DNA of 64,000 bases from Aureibaculum luteum. GTDB taxonomy: Bacteria; Bacteroidota; Bacteroidia; Flavobacteriales; Flavobacteriaceae. The notes beneath the pieces were generated by a model that was not told where the DNA came from, did no database searches, and saw only the letters and a list, made by a program, of their open reading frames with translations. This document shows, piece by piece, positions 52,401-62,038 of the stretch (the first letter of the stretch is position 1; every line of letters starts with the position of its first letter). Position numbers and translations under genes: made by a program. The DNA lies in the NCBI RefSeq assembly GCF_003449015.1, contig NZ_QRGD01000002.1, positions 496,001 to 560,000 of the forward strand, given 5' to 3'.

Positions 52401-54461
52401 TCCGTTGCTATTACGGACGCTGTAAGCAGTTCCAACAAGGATAGATTTGACATCAATTTCGACAACTTTAAACTTAACAAAATCATTAATTACCTAAATC
52501 CCGAAAATGAAATAGCTTCTGGGGTTCTAAATGGTGAATTTAGTGTTGAAAATCCCTTTGAAGATTTGGGAATTGTAACAGATTTAAAAATCCAGCAATT
52601 GAAACTTTTAAACGTTGATTTAGGTACTTTATCTTTAGATGCAAAATCGGGCGAGAACAATAATTATGACTTTAATGTAGATTTGAATGGTGGAGCAGTT
52701 GATTTGACATTGAAAGGTGATTTTCTGGCAGATGATATTGCACCTCAAATAAATCTAGATTTGGAAATTAATAAATTCAATATGAAAGCCTTAGAAGGGT
52801 TTACCGAAGGTGAAGTGAGCAGTACTTCGGGCTATTTGTCTGGAAGTTTTAATTTGAAAGGCAATTTAAATAAGCCCGAATATTTTGGAAAAATCGCTTT
52901 TAAAAATGCCAATTTTAAAATCACGCAACTCAACGAAAGTTTTAGCTTGGATAATGATGTAATAAACATCGACAACAAAGGCTTGTCGATGGATAACTTT
53001 ACGATTCAAGATGAAAATAAAAATACTTTCATGTTTTCGGGCTTTATTGGTACTGAAAGTTTTAGCAATCCAACGTTTGATTTAAAAATAAATGCCAAGA
53101 ATTTTCAAGTCATTAACGCAACAAAAGAAGACAACGATTTAGTGTATGGTAAAGCCGTTTTTGATGCCAACGGCACAATTAAAGGCAATTTGGAAATCCC
53201 AAAAATAGATTTGAACCTAAAAGTAGGTTCAGAAACAGACATTACCTATATATTACCATCGGCATCGGTAAATATTGAAGAACAAGACGGTGTGGTTATT
53301 TTTGTAAACCGAGAAAATCCTGATGCCATCTTAACCCGAACCGAAGAGAAGTCAGTTAAAATAACCGGTTTTGATGTCAATGCTAATTTAAAAGTGGATA
53401 AAAGTGCAAGAATAAAGGTAATCATTGATGCCGAAACGAATGATAATTTTCAAGTTTCTGGAACCGGAGATTTTAAGGTGAAAATGAGCCCTAATGGTTC
53501 CATGAACTTAACAGGAGTTTATGAAATTGCTAATGGTCATTATGAAATGAATTTATATAATATCGTAAATAGAAAATTTGAATTAACGTCAGACAGTCGT
53601 ATTAGTTGGTATGGAGATCCATTTGATGCTAAATTAGATGTTAAGGCATTGTATAAAATAGACGCATCAGCATCACCATTAATGGCATCGCAGACAACAA
53701 GTTCCGATGCATCTATAAAAAACCAATATCAGGAAGTATTGCCGTTTTATGTGTATTTGAATGTTGATGGAGAGCTAATGCAACCAGAAATTTCCTTTGA
53801 ATTAGATATGCCAGAGGAAGAACAAGGGGCTATAAGTGGACAAGTATATGCACGTGTTCAACAAGTGAATAAGCAAGAAAACGAACTTAATCAACAAGTA
53901 TTTTCATTATTAGTATTAAGTAGATTCTATCCACAATCTGATAGTGATGGAAGCAGTGGTGGTTTTGCTTCAATTGCTAGAGATAATCTAAATGATGCAC
54001 TTTCTGATCAATTGAATGTATTTTCAGATAAATTATTAGGTGATACAGGTGTTGAACTCAATTTTGGTTTAGATAGTTATACCGATTACCAAGGTGATTC
54101 ACCAGAAGACCGGACACAACTAGAAGTTGCGGCTAAGAAAAAACTATTTAATGATCGATTAATTGTAAGTGTTGGTAGTGATATTGATATAGAAGGAAGT
54201 AGCAGTACAGACGAATCTACTCCAATTATTGGTAATGTAAGTGTAGAATATTTATTAACTGATAATGGAAGATATAGACTTAAGGGCTTTAGAAAAAATG
54301 AATTTGAAAATGTAATTGATGGTCAAACCATTATTAGTGGTATTGCATTAATTTTTACTCAAGAATTTAATAAGTTTGATGAGCTGTGGTATGCTCTATT
54401 ACACGGTCAGACTCAAGTTGAAAAATCAGATAAAAATAAAAAGGAAAAGAAACAAAATTGA
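49458..54461 (+). CDS. tamB: Translocation and assembly module protein TamB
   Basis: A 1667-residue AsmA/TamB-type protein with one N-terminal membrane helix (GLGIVVLFILLILFI) and a very long periplasmic beta-taco of repeated amphipathic strands. The C-terminal DUF490 domain has 'TGVYEIANGHYEMNLYNIVNRKFEL', 'LDVKALYKIDAS' and 'VFSLLVLSRFYPQ'. TamB spans the periplasm and moves phospholipids or outer-membrane proteins with TamA. The start is TTG (49458); no ATG lies before the helix. Its stop overlaps the TTG start of the next gene, the probable TamA partner. Confidence 0.93.
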   Translation: MKDKKKSIKSRILRGIGKLGLGIVVLFILLILFIRSKWGQEVIVNKVVNYVSKKTNTKIEIDKLYITFGGNIMLNGLYLEDTKGDTLVYSKSLEANMPLWSIINGKGIGIDNLLWNGLKANIIRKDSIEGYNFQFLIDAFTSKDTTSVQQDINSTPVDLIVDSIDLNHFDITFNDAVLGINSRFIIGNLSLAMDKTDLNKMDYRATEIILSDATIKYTQSPVLPSLSDENAVLPFLAVDKLNLNNVVADYNSEIDNSRYRVNIAQLHTEIPKIDLTNTTLEIVKFELDDSKIVINTTTANKIAVENDSLKLATTFEWPNFKINVGYLSMKNNTFSYVNNNAIPQKGIFNGDAIVLNNLTLLGKDISLKDKKVGLNIENLNFNEASGNQLKVLQLNANLSDNSLLVKGINLSLNDNKLQGNAKLNYNSLASFIEKPDDAQLSVSIPTFQFDLKDVFQFQPDLRKIEMFQSLSKQYFKGNIEASGKLSSITISKIKVNWGNETELSLNGHLENVTDIDKLQFDIPQFNAQTNKKSLSLFVNEDSLGINFPELVNLKGNVKGSLKDINAIAELNTSQGKANLKGNFNNENQLVFDADFKIDNYEIGKLLNNNKLGELTLSVTTKGKGKDINHLNGELLATVENFGLNNYEIIDLIIDGKFKDGVGKIKSNYKDDNLNLNLLVDVRLDSIASQVSMNLDIIGADLQALGIMQRNVRTGLKLNADFKGNSEKFKLKASVEDGVVVYDDKSYLLGGVDINAFVDKDTTSASIKNKVLNFELHSNSNPQNFTTAIERHLTSYFYRDTKVADSIKNPVNLVLKGKISQAPVLNEVLLLNLIELDTIDVAVKFNENARKLKANITAPHINYDGNEIDSLALNIDTEMDKFVFDLGFKEINSGQLAIKKTSITGNQANNELALSFTSFYDQEKLINIESTITGHRDSLRFHVLNDNLILNKNKWETPNSNEIKITNNKLSFNDFNFSRNGESVAITDAVSSSNKDRFDINFDNFKLNKIINYLNPENEIASGVLNGEFSVENPFEDLGIVTDLKIQQLKLLNVDLGTLSLDAKSGENNNYDFNVDLNGGAVDLTLKGDFLADDIAPQINLDLEINKFNMKALEGFTEGEVSSTSGYLSGSFNLKGNLNKPEYFGKIAFKNANFKITQLNESFSLDNDVINIDNKGLSMDNFTIQDENKNTFMFSGFIGTESFSNPTFDLKINAKNFQVINATKEDNDLVYGKAVFDANGTIKGNLEIPKIDLNLKVGSETDITYILPSASVNIEEQDGVVIFVNRENPDAILTRTEEKSVKITGFDVNANLKVDKSARIKVIIDAETNDNFQVSGTGDFKVKMSPNGSMNLTGVYEIANGHYEMNLYNIVNRKFELTSDSRISWYGDPFDAKLDVKALYKIDASASPLMASQTTSSDASIKNQYQEVLPFYVYLNVDGELMQPEISFELDMPEEEQGAISGQVYARVQQVNKQENELNQQVFSLLVLSRFYPQSDSDGSSGGFASIARDNLNDALSDQLNVFSDKLLGDTGVELNFGLDSYTDYQGDSPEDRTQLEVAAKKKLFNDRLIVSVGSDIDIEGSSSTDESTPIIGNVSVEYLLTDNGRYRLKGFRKNEFENVIDGQTIISGIALIFTQEFNKFDELWYALLHGQTQVEKSDKNKKEKKQN

Positions 54462-56785
54462 GATATAAACATAAAAATATAGCTATAATACGATTTATTA
54501 AAACGAATATTTTAATAAAATACGCTATAGGCTTTATGCTGTCTGTGCTATTGATTCTATTTCAATCATGCAGTATACAAAAATATATTCCCAATAAAGA
54601 ACGACTTTATATAGGTGCTTCCATTGATATAAAATCAGATAGTATCGTTAAAAATGAAAAGGCCTTAGAAGAAAATCTAAAAACTGCTATTCAAAAAAAA
54701 ACAAATAAAAAGATTTTAGGATGGTATTATGGATTGTATTATCATTTCAAATCTCAAAATAAAAGGCAAGGATTTATTAACCGATGGCTAAATAAAAAAA
54801 TAGGGGAGGAGCCTGTATATCAATCAGATATAAAGACTACTGCCGTTAAAGAAGTGCTGATAAACCGGCTAGAAAATAATGGGTTTTATTACAATAACGT
54901 TACCTCTAATTGGACGAGTAATGATAAGAAAAAAACAGCTTCAATCGATTATAATATTACCGTTCAGCAACCATATAGAATGGAAAGTTATCAATTAGAT
55001 ACGCTGCAACCTCCAATTTATAAAGAAATGCAAGGGTACCTATCGGATACGCCTTTTAAAAAGGATATGCGTTTTAATTTATCTTTATTAAAATTAGAAA
55101 GAGACCGTATAGACAATGGTTTGAAAATGAAAGGTTACTACAATTTTAACTCTAATTTTTTAATTTTTGAAGCGGATACAAATAGATATAAAGACAAACG
55201 ATTTGATTTATTTTTAAAATTAAAAAAAGATGTCCCTAAAAAAGCAATAGTCCCCTATAGAATCTCTAAAATTAATATTTTTTCAAATTATGATATCCAA
55301 CAAGATTCATTATCTAATAAAGTTGTTCGGTATAATCATAAAAACTTCATTGAGCAAATACCATATTTTAAAACGAAATATCTTGACCCTTATATTACTT
55401 TAAAAGAAGGGGAGTTTTACAATCCTCAAACATCAAAAAATACGGCGAGACGATTGTCCACCATTGGATCTTATAAATTTGTAAATATTCAGTACAACCA
55501 ATTGGATACTATTGCAAAAAATGATAGCATAGGTTTTTTAGAAACTAATATTTTTCTTTCCCCGTTAAACAAAAGGGCATTTAAAGCCTCATTAGAAGCG
55601 GTATCTAAATCAAATAATTTTGCAGGCCCCACGTTGGCATTAACCTACACGAATAGAAACTTATTCGGTGGTGGAGAAATATTGAATCTTAGTGCAAATA
55701 TTGGTTATGAATGGCAAATTACAGGAGGAAACAGTAATGGAACAAGCATTCTTCAATTAGGGTTATCCTCTGAATTAATCTATCCAAGGATTATTTTTCC
55801 AATAAAAATAAGTAGCAATTACTTTAAATATGCTATTCCTAAGACAAAAATGAGTTTAGGGTTGGATTATTTACAAAGAACGCAATTATACACTTTATTA
55901 TCAGGTACAGCACAATTTGGATATTTATGGAATGCCAATAGATATGTTACGCATGAAATTATTCCAATTTCAACTACGTACACCCAACTGTCCAATACCA
56001 CAGAAGCATTTGACGAAATTCTTTCTGAAAATGAGTATTTGAGTAGTAGTTTTGATCAAGAATTTATTTCTGGACTCAATTATTCATTTACCTATAATGA
56101 AATGGTCGACACTAAGAAAACGCATCAATTTTATATCAATTCCACATTAGAGATTGTGGGTAATTCTTTAAGTTTATTTGGTAAAAATAATGGAGAAGAT
56201 TCTAAAACGATATTCGGTTTTGAGTTTGCACAATATGCCAAAGCTGATTTTGATTTACATTATCACTTTAATTTTGGAAAAGATCAGAAAATTGCAACAC
56301 GGGTGTTTGCGGGTTACGGTTATGCTTATGGAAACTCTGATGTATTACCGTTTACAAAGCAATATAATGCTGGTGGACCCTATAGTGTGCGAGCATTTCA
56401 AATTGGAACCTTAGGGCCTGGTCAATATGATGAAGATGTAGATGGTGGTGATTCTGATTATCTTTTCTATAATTCAGGAAACATAAAATTGGAAGCAAAT
56501 ATCGAATATAGGTTTCCTATCTATTCGTTTGTTAAGGGAGCTGTTTTCGCGGATGCAGGAAATATTTGGACGTCTAATAAAAATGAGACTTTTCCAAATG
56601 GTAAATTCACTGATAATTTTACAAATGAATTAGGAATTGGAGTGGGAATAGGACTTCGTATTGATGTTCAAGGTTTTGTAATTAGATTTGATTTGGCAGC
56701 ACCCTTCCACGATCCCAAAGAAGAAAGTTATAATTTTAAATGGGATGAACCTGTATTCAATTTTGCAATTGGATATCCATTTTAA
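54458..56785 (+). CDS. tamA: BamA/TamA-family outer-membrane protein (TamA partner)
   Basis: A 775-residue protein with a lipobox-like signal (ILFQSC at about 33-38). POTRA-like domains occupy about 40-350 ('LKLKKDVPKKAIVPYRISKINIFSNYDI'). The barrel follows, with 'RNLFGGGEILNLSANIGYEW' and the surface-antigen region 'AGGPYSVRAFQIGTLGPGQ' (RxF/Y motif), and ends in FNFAIGYPF. The TTG start overlaps the tamB TGA (TTGA). An ATG 26 codons later (MLSVLLIL) is possible but leaves a poor signal peptide. Known family members are acylated or not; here an N-terminal lipid is likely. Confidence 0.9.
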   Translation: MRYKHKNIAIIRFIKTNILIKYAIGFMLSVLLILFQSCSIQKYIPNKERLYIGASIDIKSDSIVKNEKALEENLKTAIQKKTNKKILGWYYGLYYHFKSQNKRQGFINRWLNKKIGEEPVYQSDIKTTAVKEVLINRLENNGFYYNNVTSNWTSNDKKKTASIDYNITVQQPYRMESYQLDTLQPPIYKEMQGYLSDTPFKKDMRFNLSLLKLERDRIDNGLKMKGYYNFNSNFLIFEADTNRYKDKRFDLFLKLKKDVPKKAIVPYRISKINIFSNYDIQQDSLSNKVVRYNHKNFIEQIPYFKTKYLDPYITLKEGEFYNPQTSKNTARRLSTIGSYKFVNIQYNQLDTIAKNDSIGFLETNIFLSPLNKRAFKASLEAVSKSNNFAGPTLALTYTNRNLFGGGEILNLSANIGYEWQITGGNSNGTSILQLGLSSELIYPRIIFPIKISSNYFKYAIPKTKMSLGLDYLQRTQLYTLLSGTAQFGYLWNANRYVTHEIIPISTTYTQLSNTTEAFDEILSENEYLSSSFDQEFISGLNYSFTYNEMVDTKKTHQFYINSTLEIVGNSLSLFGKNNGEDSKTIFGFEFAQYAKADFDLHYHFNFGKDQKIATRVFAGYGYAYGNSDVLPFTKQYNAGGPYSVRAFQIGTLGPGQYDEDVDGGDSDYLFYNSGNIKLEANIEYRFPIYSFVKGAVFADAGNIWTSNKNETFPNGKFTDNFTNELGIGVGIGLRIDVQGFVIRFDLAAPFHDPKEESYNFKWDEPVFNFAIGYPF

Positions 56786-56803
56786 CCCATTTTATTAAAA
56801 AGT

Positions 56804-57025
56804 CTATTCAATTTCAATTTGAATGTTGTTTGTATTTATAATATCACCAATTACCAATTTATTTCTTACCCTAGTTTCAACTTGGTTGTTAACTGTAACT
56901 TCCTCATTTTGAATAATAATTTTCGCGTGTCCACCAGTTTGTGCAATTCCCACAACCTGAAGTAGATTGTTTAAGGTAATATAAGGTTGACCTTCTTTTA
57001 ATTTAAAAGTTTTGTTATCCATCAT
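56804..57025 (-). CDS. S4-domain RNA-binding protein (YbcJ/RlbA-like)
   Basis: A 73-residue protein made of one S4 fold: 'YITLNNLLQVVGIAQTGGHAKIIIQNEEVTVNNQVETRVRNKLVIGD'. This is the YbcJ-type small S4 protein, thought to bind rRNA or tRNA. The first two codons are both ATG, so translation may start at either. A TAACTTTG box on the minus strand (57106-57113) may drive it. It converges with tamA 18 nt away. Confidence 0.88.
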   Translation of the reverse strand: MMDNKTFKLKEGQPYITLNNLLQVVGIAQTGGHAKIIIQNEEVTVNNQVETRVRNKLVIGDIINTNNIQIEIE

Positions 57026-57124
57026 TTACTGCTTGATTAGGAGTTAGTTAAAAGAATTTTCTCCAACGTTATTATAATTTTTTTTACGTTTTTTCGTTAT
57101 ATCCACAAAGTTAATGGGTTTGGT

Positions 57125-58591
57125 TTGATTAAAAATTATATTACATATCTATTTTTGGCATTTTCATTAAATATAGTTTCTGCACAAGAGCTATCGAGTT
57201 TACCGTTGTTTAGCATGGATAATCTTGACTATCAAGGTGCCTTCAGAATAGATGCGGGTACTTATGGAGCTTCAAATATGAATTTCGCTCAAGGTCCTTT
57301 GGCTTATAATTCTGAAAATAATTCAATTTTTATTGTTGGTCATAGCCATCATCAAGCTATTGCAGAGTTTAAAATACCCAGTTTAGTAAATAGTACTGTC
57401 ATCGCTGATTTAAACACCGTTGAACAACCCATTCAGATTTTTAAGCAATTTCTAAATGCAACTCCAGACGGTAACCCTGAAGGCATAGATAGAATAGGAG
57501 GATTGTATCCCATACTATATAATGGCAAGCAAAAATTAATTGTTAATGCCTACGAATATTACGATGCTCCAGGAGACAACAAGTTTTCCACCTTACTTAT
57601 TGATAATGCGAATAATTTAGAGAATAGTACTGCAAAAGGCTATTTAAAATTTGAAGGAGGATCAGGGCATACTTCTGGGTGGATTTCGCCCATTCCAGAA
57701 AATTTAAAAAGCATATTCGGAGGAACGCATATTACAGGACAATCGAGTGGTATTCCAATAATTTCAAGAACGAGTGTAGGTCCATCAGCTTTTGTTTTTA
57801 ATATGGATAACTTGCTTAATACAGCAAATACCATCAACACAACAAAATTATTAGATTTTAGTCTGACAAATCCACTTCATTCAGATCTTTCAAATTCAAG
57901 TTTAGCAAATGATATATGGACACATCTTTCAAGAGCAGTTTATGGGTTTATTGTTCCTGGAACAAGGACTTATGTAACTATTGGAAAAAGTGGTGGTCAC
58001 CAAACAGGTGTTTGCTATAAATGTACACAAACGAATGGTAATCTCTGTGGCGGTTATTGCACACCCGATTCAAACGATAATTATAATTACTATTGGTTGT
58101 GGGATTTAAATGATTTGTTAGATGTTAAAAATGGGCAACGTTTACCCTATGATGTACAACCTTATGCTTATGGTAAATTTAATACTCCATTTCAGAGTTC
58201 TGCTCATAGTATTAATGGAGGTAGTTTTGACCCAATTACAGGAAATCTATACCTTTCAATTGAAAATGCCGATAATGAACAAGGAACGTATGCTAATCCG
58301 CCAATAATTGTAGTGTATCAGACAGGAGCTGCACTTGATACTCCAACTAATACTGCGGAAAATATACAAATTTATCCAAATCCCACATTCGGTATTATCA
58401 AAATTGATGCACCTGAGTCAAGTTATACTATTAATGTTGTAAACACTATTGGTGCAACTATCTATTCTTCTAAGAAAAAAGGAAAAAGTTTTGATATAGA
58501 CTTAAGTTCTTTTGCTAACGGAATGTATTTTCTTGTAATTGAAAATTTAGACACCCACTTGATTTCTGTCGAGAAAATATTAAAAAAGTAA
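57125..58591 (+). CDS. Secreted T9SS type A protein of unknown function
   Basis: A 488-residue protein. The signal peptide (YLFLAFSLNIVSAQ) needs the TTG at 57125 as start; the next ATG is 28 codons on, after the signal. The body (about 30-410) has blade-like repeats ('AEFKIPSLVN', 'GYLKFEGGSGHTSGWISP', 'HLSRAVYGFIVPGTRTYVTIGKSGG') and a cysteine cluster 'GVCYKCTQTNGNLCGGYC'. The C-terminal sorting domain starts at IQIYPNPTFG and ends VEKILKK. It is exported by type IX secretion. Confidence 0.85.
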   Translation: MIKNYITYLFLAFSLNIVSAQELSSLPLFSMDNLDYQGAFRIDAGTYGASNMNFAQGPLAYNSENNSIFIVGHSHHQAIAEFKIPSLVNSTVIADLNTVEQPIQIFKQFLNATPDGNPEGIDRIGGLYPILYNGKQKLIVNAYEYYDAPGDNKFSTLLIDNANNLENSTAKGYLKFEGGSGHTSGWISPIPENLKSIFGGTHITGQSSGIPIISRTSVGPSAFVFNMDNLLNTANTINTTKLLDFSLTNPLHSDLSNSSLANDIWTHLSRAVYGFIVPGTRTYVTIGKSGGHQTGVCYKCTQTNGNLCGGYCTPDSNDNYNYYWLWDLNDLLDVKNGQRLPYDVQPYAYGKFNTPFQSSAHSINGGSFDPITGNLYLSIENADNEQGTYANPPIIVVYQTGAALDTPTNTAENIQIYPNPTFGIIKIDAPESSYTINVVNTIGATIYSSKKKGKSFDIDLSSFANGMYFLVIENLDTHLISVEKILKK

Positions 58592-58601
58592 TCTGATTAT
58601 T

Positions 58602-59525
58602 TTAAAAACCAATAATTAACCTTTTACCAGGTTTTAGAATAGTTGTTCTTCTAATTTTATTTGCTTTGCACAAAGCTGAAATCGAAGTACCATACTTATT
58701 TGCTATTCTTGAAAGTGAATCACCCCTTCTAATTCTATGGGTTTTTACTTGCACCACTTTTTGATTTGTAGCTTCTTTAAATGTAGTGGCTACTTGAATA
58801 TCACTCTTCCTTTTAGAACTATGAAGATGAGGGCTTGTCCATTTATTAGTTACCCAAATTTTATCACTTCTAATTTTATTCTTTTCACCAAAATCAAATA
58901 AATACTCAGGGTTAATAAAATTACCTTTAAAACTCGTCTCTAAATGTAAATGGCTCCCTCTTGCATTTCCTGTAACACCACCATTACCTATAATTTGACC
59001 TTTTAAAACTAAGTCATTTTCTTTTACTATTTGATTGGATAAATGTGCATAAAGTAACTCTAAACCATTCGAGTGTCTAACGATTATACATTTACCATAC
59101 CCTCTATTATAACCTACATATCGTACTTTACCACTTAATATGGCCCTTAGACTATCACCAGTTACCAAATCAATATCAATTCCATTATGTGGTCGTCTAT
59201 TTCGCCAACCATAACGTGAAGTGACTACTTTATCTATTAATACTGGAGATGCATAGATACTGTCCTTAAAATCAATTTCAAACGGAACATTTTTAATGGG
59301 AATAGGGTAAGGTTTTAATTTATCATTATCCCAATACTCATTTATGAAAGGGTTTACACTTGAATAATCAACCATTAGATTGAATTCTTCTTTTGATAAA
59401 AAATCAAGATGTGTATTAATTTTTTCTTCTAAACCATGAATGTACATGGGGTCTATGGCTCTATCTTGACCAAATATAGTAGACATTGATATTAAAAAGA
59501 GAATGGAGGAGAAAAATATCTTCAT
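58602..59525 (-). CDS. M23-family peptidoglycan DD-metallopeptidase with C-terminal LysM
   Basis: A 307-residue exported protein (signal peptide ending TIFGQ). The M23 domain (about 100-205) has zinc ligands in 'RPHNGIDIDLVTGDS' and in GSHLHLE, plus 'GYGKCIIVRHSNGLELLYAHLS'. A linker leads to one LysM domain ('HRIRRGDSLSRIANKYGTSISALCKANKI') at the C-terminus. Domain order is peptidase then LysM, common in Bacteroidetes. It cuts peptide crosslinks in peptidoglycan. It converges with the T9SS gene 10 nt away. A possible -7 box (TACTTTTG, minus strand) is at 59610-59617. Confidence 0.94.
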   Translation of the reverse strand: MKIFFSSILFLISMSTIFGQDRAIDPMYIHGLEEKINTHLDFLSKEEFNLMVDYSSVNPFINEYWDNDKLKPYPIPIKNVPFEIDFKDSIYASPVLIDKVVTSRYGWRNRRPHNGIDIDLVTGDSLRAILSGKVRYVGYNRGYGKCIIVRHSNGLELLYAHLSNQIVKENDLVLKGQIIGNGGVTGNARGSHLHLETSFKGNFINPEYLFDFGEKNKIRSDKIWVTNKWTSPHLHSSKRKSDIQVATTFKEATNQKVVQVKTHRIRRGDSLSRIANKYGTSISALCKANKIRRTTILKPGKRLIIGF

Positions 59526-59823
59526 AAAATGTAACTCAATTTTAATTTCTCATTTATTTTATTTTAAGAAGTTTTTACAATTGAATTCTTCCAAAAAATT
59601 TAATTGCAACAAAAGTAAACTTTTTAATTAAATGTTTCTGTTTATAGAGCTCTCGTTTCGATATTAAAAATATCAACTATCACATTTTTAGCTGTTTACG
59701 GTTCGTATTTAACTTATGTTTAACGGATTTCGATCAATTTTTGTTGCTTGTTAAAAACCAGTAAAAAATAAACAGATTGTACCATTTTACATATCTTTAC
59801 AATGAATTATCAAACTTTTTTAT
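59526..59823. other. Divergent intergenic region, no gene seen
   Basis: This AT-rich region separates the leftward M23 gene and the rightward M3 gene. It contains a TAnnTTTG box for the former at 59610-59617 (minus) and TATCTTTA, one base off that consensus, near 59792 for the latter. No frames or RNA structures were found. Confidence 0.5.
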
Positions 59824-61935
59824 ATGAGACCTTTCTACAACTTGTTATTATTAACGGTTTTGATTACCGCTTGTGAAAATGACAAAAAAAACACAATAAA
59901 TACGATGAATACAACTAATAATCCTCTAATGGAAGAGAGTACTTTGCCCTATCACGCTCCTGATTTTGGAAAAATTAAAAATAGTGATTTTAAACCCGCA
60001 TTCTTAAAGGGTATTTCAGAGCAGAAAGAAGCTGTAGAAAAAATAGCCAATTTATATAATGATCCAACTTTTGACAATACCGTTTTGGCTTTAGAAAAAA
60101 GTGGTATATTATTAGAAAGAGTTTCAAATGTATTTTATGGGCTGTCTGGAGCTCATACTAATGATAGTATAAAAGCTATACAAGAAGAAATTGCTCCTAA
60201 ACTTTCCAAATTAGGAGATGCTATTTATTTGAATGACAAATTATTTAACCGAATTAAAATCATTTACAATAAACGAGACAGTTTAGATTTAGATTCTGAA
60301 GCTATAAAACTCATAGAAAATTACTTTGAAGATTTTGAAATTGCTGGGGCCAATTTATCAGCAGAAAAAAAAGAAACCTTAAAAGAATACAATACACAAC
60401 TGGCAACACTTACTACCAAGTTTAATCAAACACTATTAGAAGCTAATAATGCAGGAGCCTTATTATTTACAGATAAGGAAGCTCTTGCTGGGCTCTCTGA
60501 ATCACAACTAAAAGCATTAGAAAATAAAGAGAAAAATGGTTGGATGATCCCTTTACAAAACACAACGCAACAACCTTTATTACAGTCTTTGACAAACCGT
60601 GAGACAAGAGAAAAACTTTTTAAGTCTTCTTGGAACAGAGCAGATGGTTCAAAAAATGACACTAAAGAAATTATTATAAAAATTGCAACGCTAAGAGCTA
60701 AAAAAGCAGGGGTATTAGGTTTTGATAATTATGCTGAATGGAGCTTACAAAAAACAATGGCAAAAAACGCCATAAGTGTATTTGATATGTTTAAAGGGCT
60801 TATACCTGCAGCCACTAAAAAAGCACAGTTAGAATCTGAAGAGATACAGAAAATGATTAATAGTAAAGGTGGTGATTTTACATTAGAACCATGGGACTGG
60901 AACTATTATGCTGAAATGGTACGAAAAGCAAAATACGATTTAGACGAAGATCAAATAAAACCTTATTTTGAATTGAAAACCGTTTTAGAAAAAGGAGTGT
61001 TTTATGCTGCAGAAAAATTATATGGTATTTCATTTAAATCTAGATCAGATATTCCTGTTTATCATAAAGATGTAATGGTATACGAGGTGTTTGAGCAAAA
61101 CGGTGATAAATTAGGCTTGTTTTATGGTGATTTTTTTGCCCGTTCTAGTAAAAGAGGAGGAGCATGGATGAGCAATTTCGTAACCCAATCTAAACTTTAC
61201 AATAAGAAACCAGTAATTTATAATGTGTGTAATTTCTCTAAACCGGCAGAAGGTGAAGCTGCATTATTATCGTTTGATGATGTATCTACTATGTTTCATG
61301 AATTTGGGCATGCGTTACACGGATTTTTCGCAGATCAACAATATCCATCATTATCTGGAACAGCTGTAGCGAGAGATTTTGTTGAATTCCCATCGCAATT
61401 CAATGAAAATTGGGCTTTATATCCTGATGTTTTAAAGAATTATGCCATCCACAATAAAACAAAAGAACAAATTCCACAGGCATTAATTGATAAAATTAAA
61501 AAATCAGGAACCTTTAACCAAGGGTACAGTTTAACTGAAAACTTGGCAGCGTCTAATTTAGATATGCAATGGCACACTATTGCTACTGATAGAAATATTA
61601 CTGATGCCAATGCTTTTGAAAAAGAAGCATTACACAATACAAAATTAGATGTTGTACACGCGGTACCGCCTCGTTATAGATCTACTTATTTTTCACACGT
61701 TTTTGGAAGTGGCTATGCTGCGGGTTATTATTCTTATCTGTGGACAGAAATGTTAGATCATGATACTTATAATTGGTTTAAAAACAATGGTGGTCTTACA
61801 CGTGAAAACGGTCAACGTTTCCGTGACATGGTTCTCTCTCGAGGGAATACATTAAATCTTGAAAAAATGTATAAAGACTGGAGAGGTAGTGATCCTAAAA
61901 TTGAACCAATGTTAAAGGCAAGAGGATTGAAATAG
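59824..61935 (+). CDS. M3-family oligopeptidase / peptidyl-dipeptidase lipoprotein (Dcp-like)
   Basis: A 703-residue lipoprotein (lipobox ITAC, followed by ENDKKN). The zinc motif FHEFGHALHG is near residue 490, with the third ligand in 'QFNENWAL'. The long helical N-terminal half ('LSAEKKETLKEYNTQLATLTTKFNQTLLEANN') and C-terminal 'YYSYLWTEMLDHDTYNWF' are as in Dcp. It splits short peptides in the periplasm. It is a single gene, full length. Confidence 0.95.
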   Translation: MRPFYNLLLLTVLITACENDKKNTINTMNTTNNPLMEESTLPYHAPDFGKIKNSDFKPAFLKGISEQKEAVEKIANLYNDPTFDNTVLALEKSGILLERVSNVFYGLSGAHTNDSIKAIQEEIAPKLSKLGDAIYLNDKLFNRIKIIYNKRDSLDLDSEAIKLIENYFEDFEIAGANLSAEKKETLKEYNTQLATLTTKFNQTLLEANNAGALLFTDKEALAGLSESQLKALENKEKNGWMIPLQNTTQQPLLQSLTNRETREKLFKSSWNRADGSKNDTKEIIIKIATLRAKKAGVLGFDNYAEWSLQKTMAKNAISVFDMFKGLIPAATKKAQLESEEIQKMINSKGGDFTLEPWDWNYYAEMVRKAKYDLDEDQIKPYFELKTVLEKGVFYAAEKLYGISFKSRSDIPVYHKDVMVYEVFEQNGDKLGLFYGDFFARSSKRGGAWMSNFVTQSKLYNKKPVIYNVCNFSKPAEGEAALLSFDDVSTMFHEFGHALHGFFADQQYPSLSGTAVARDFVEFPSQFNENWALYPDVLKNYAIHNKTKEQIPQALIDKIKKSGTFNQGYSLTENLAASNLDMQWHTIATDRNITDANAFEKEALHNTKLDVVHAVPPRYRSTYFSHVFGSGYAAGYYSYLWTEMLDHDTYNWFKNNGGLTRENGQRFRDMVLSRGNTLNLEKMYKDWRGSDPKIEPMLKARGLK

Positions 61936-62038
61936 AGTTAACTTATATTGTTTGTCTTAAAATTTATTAGATCTATTTATAGTTGATATAAATCGGCATA
62001 TTTTTTGTGGTAAAAAACGAAACTTTAATTACGAAAAA

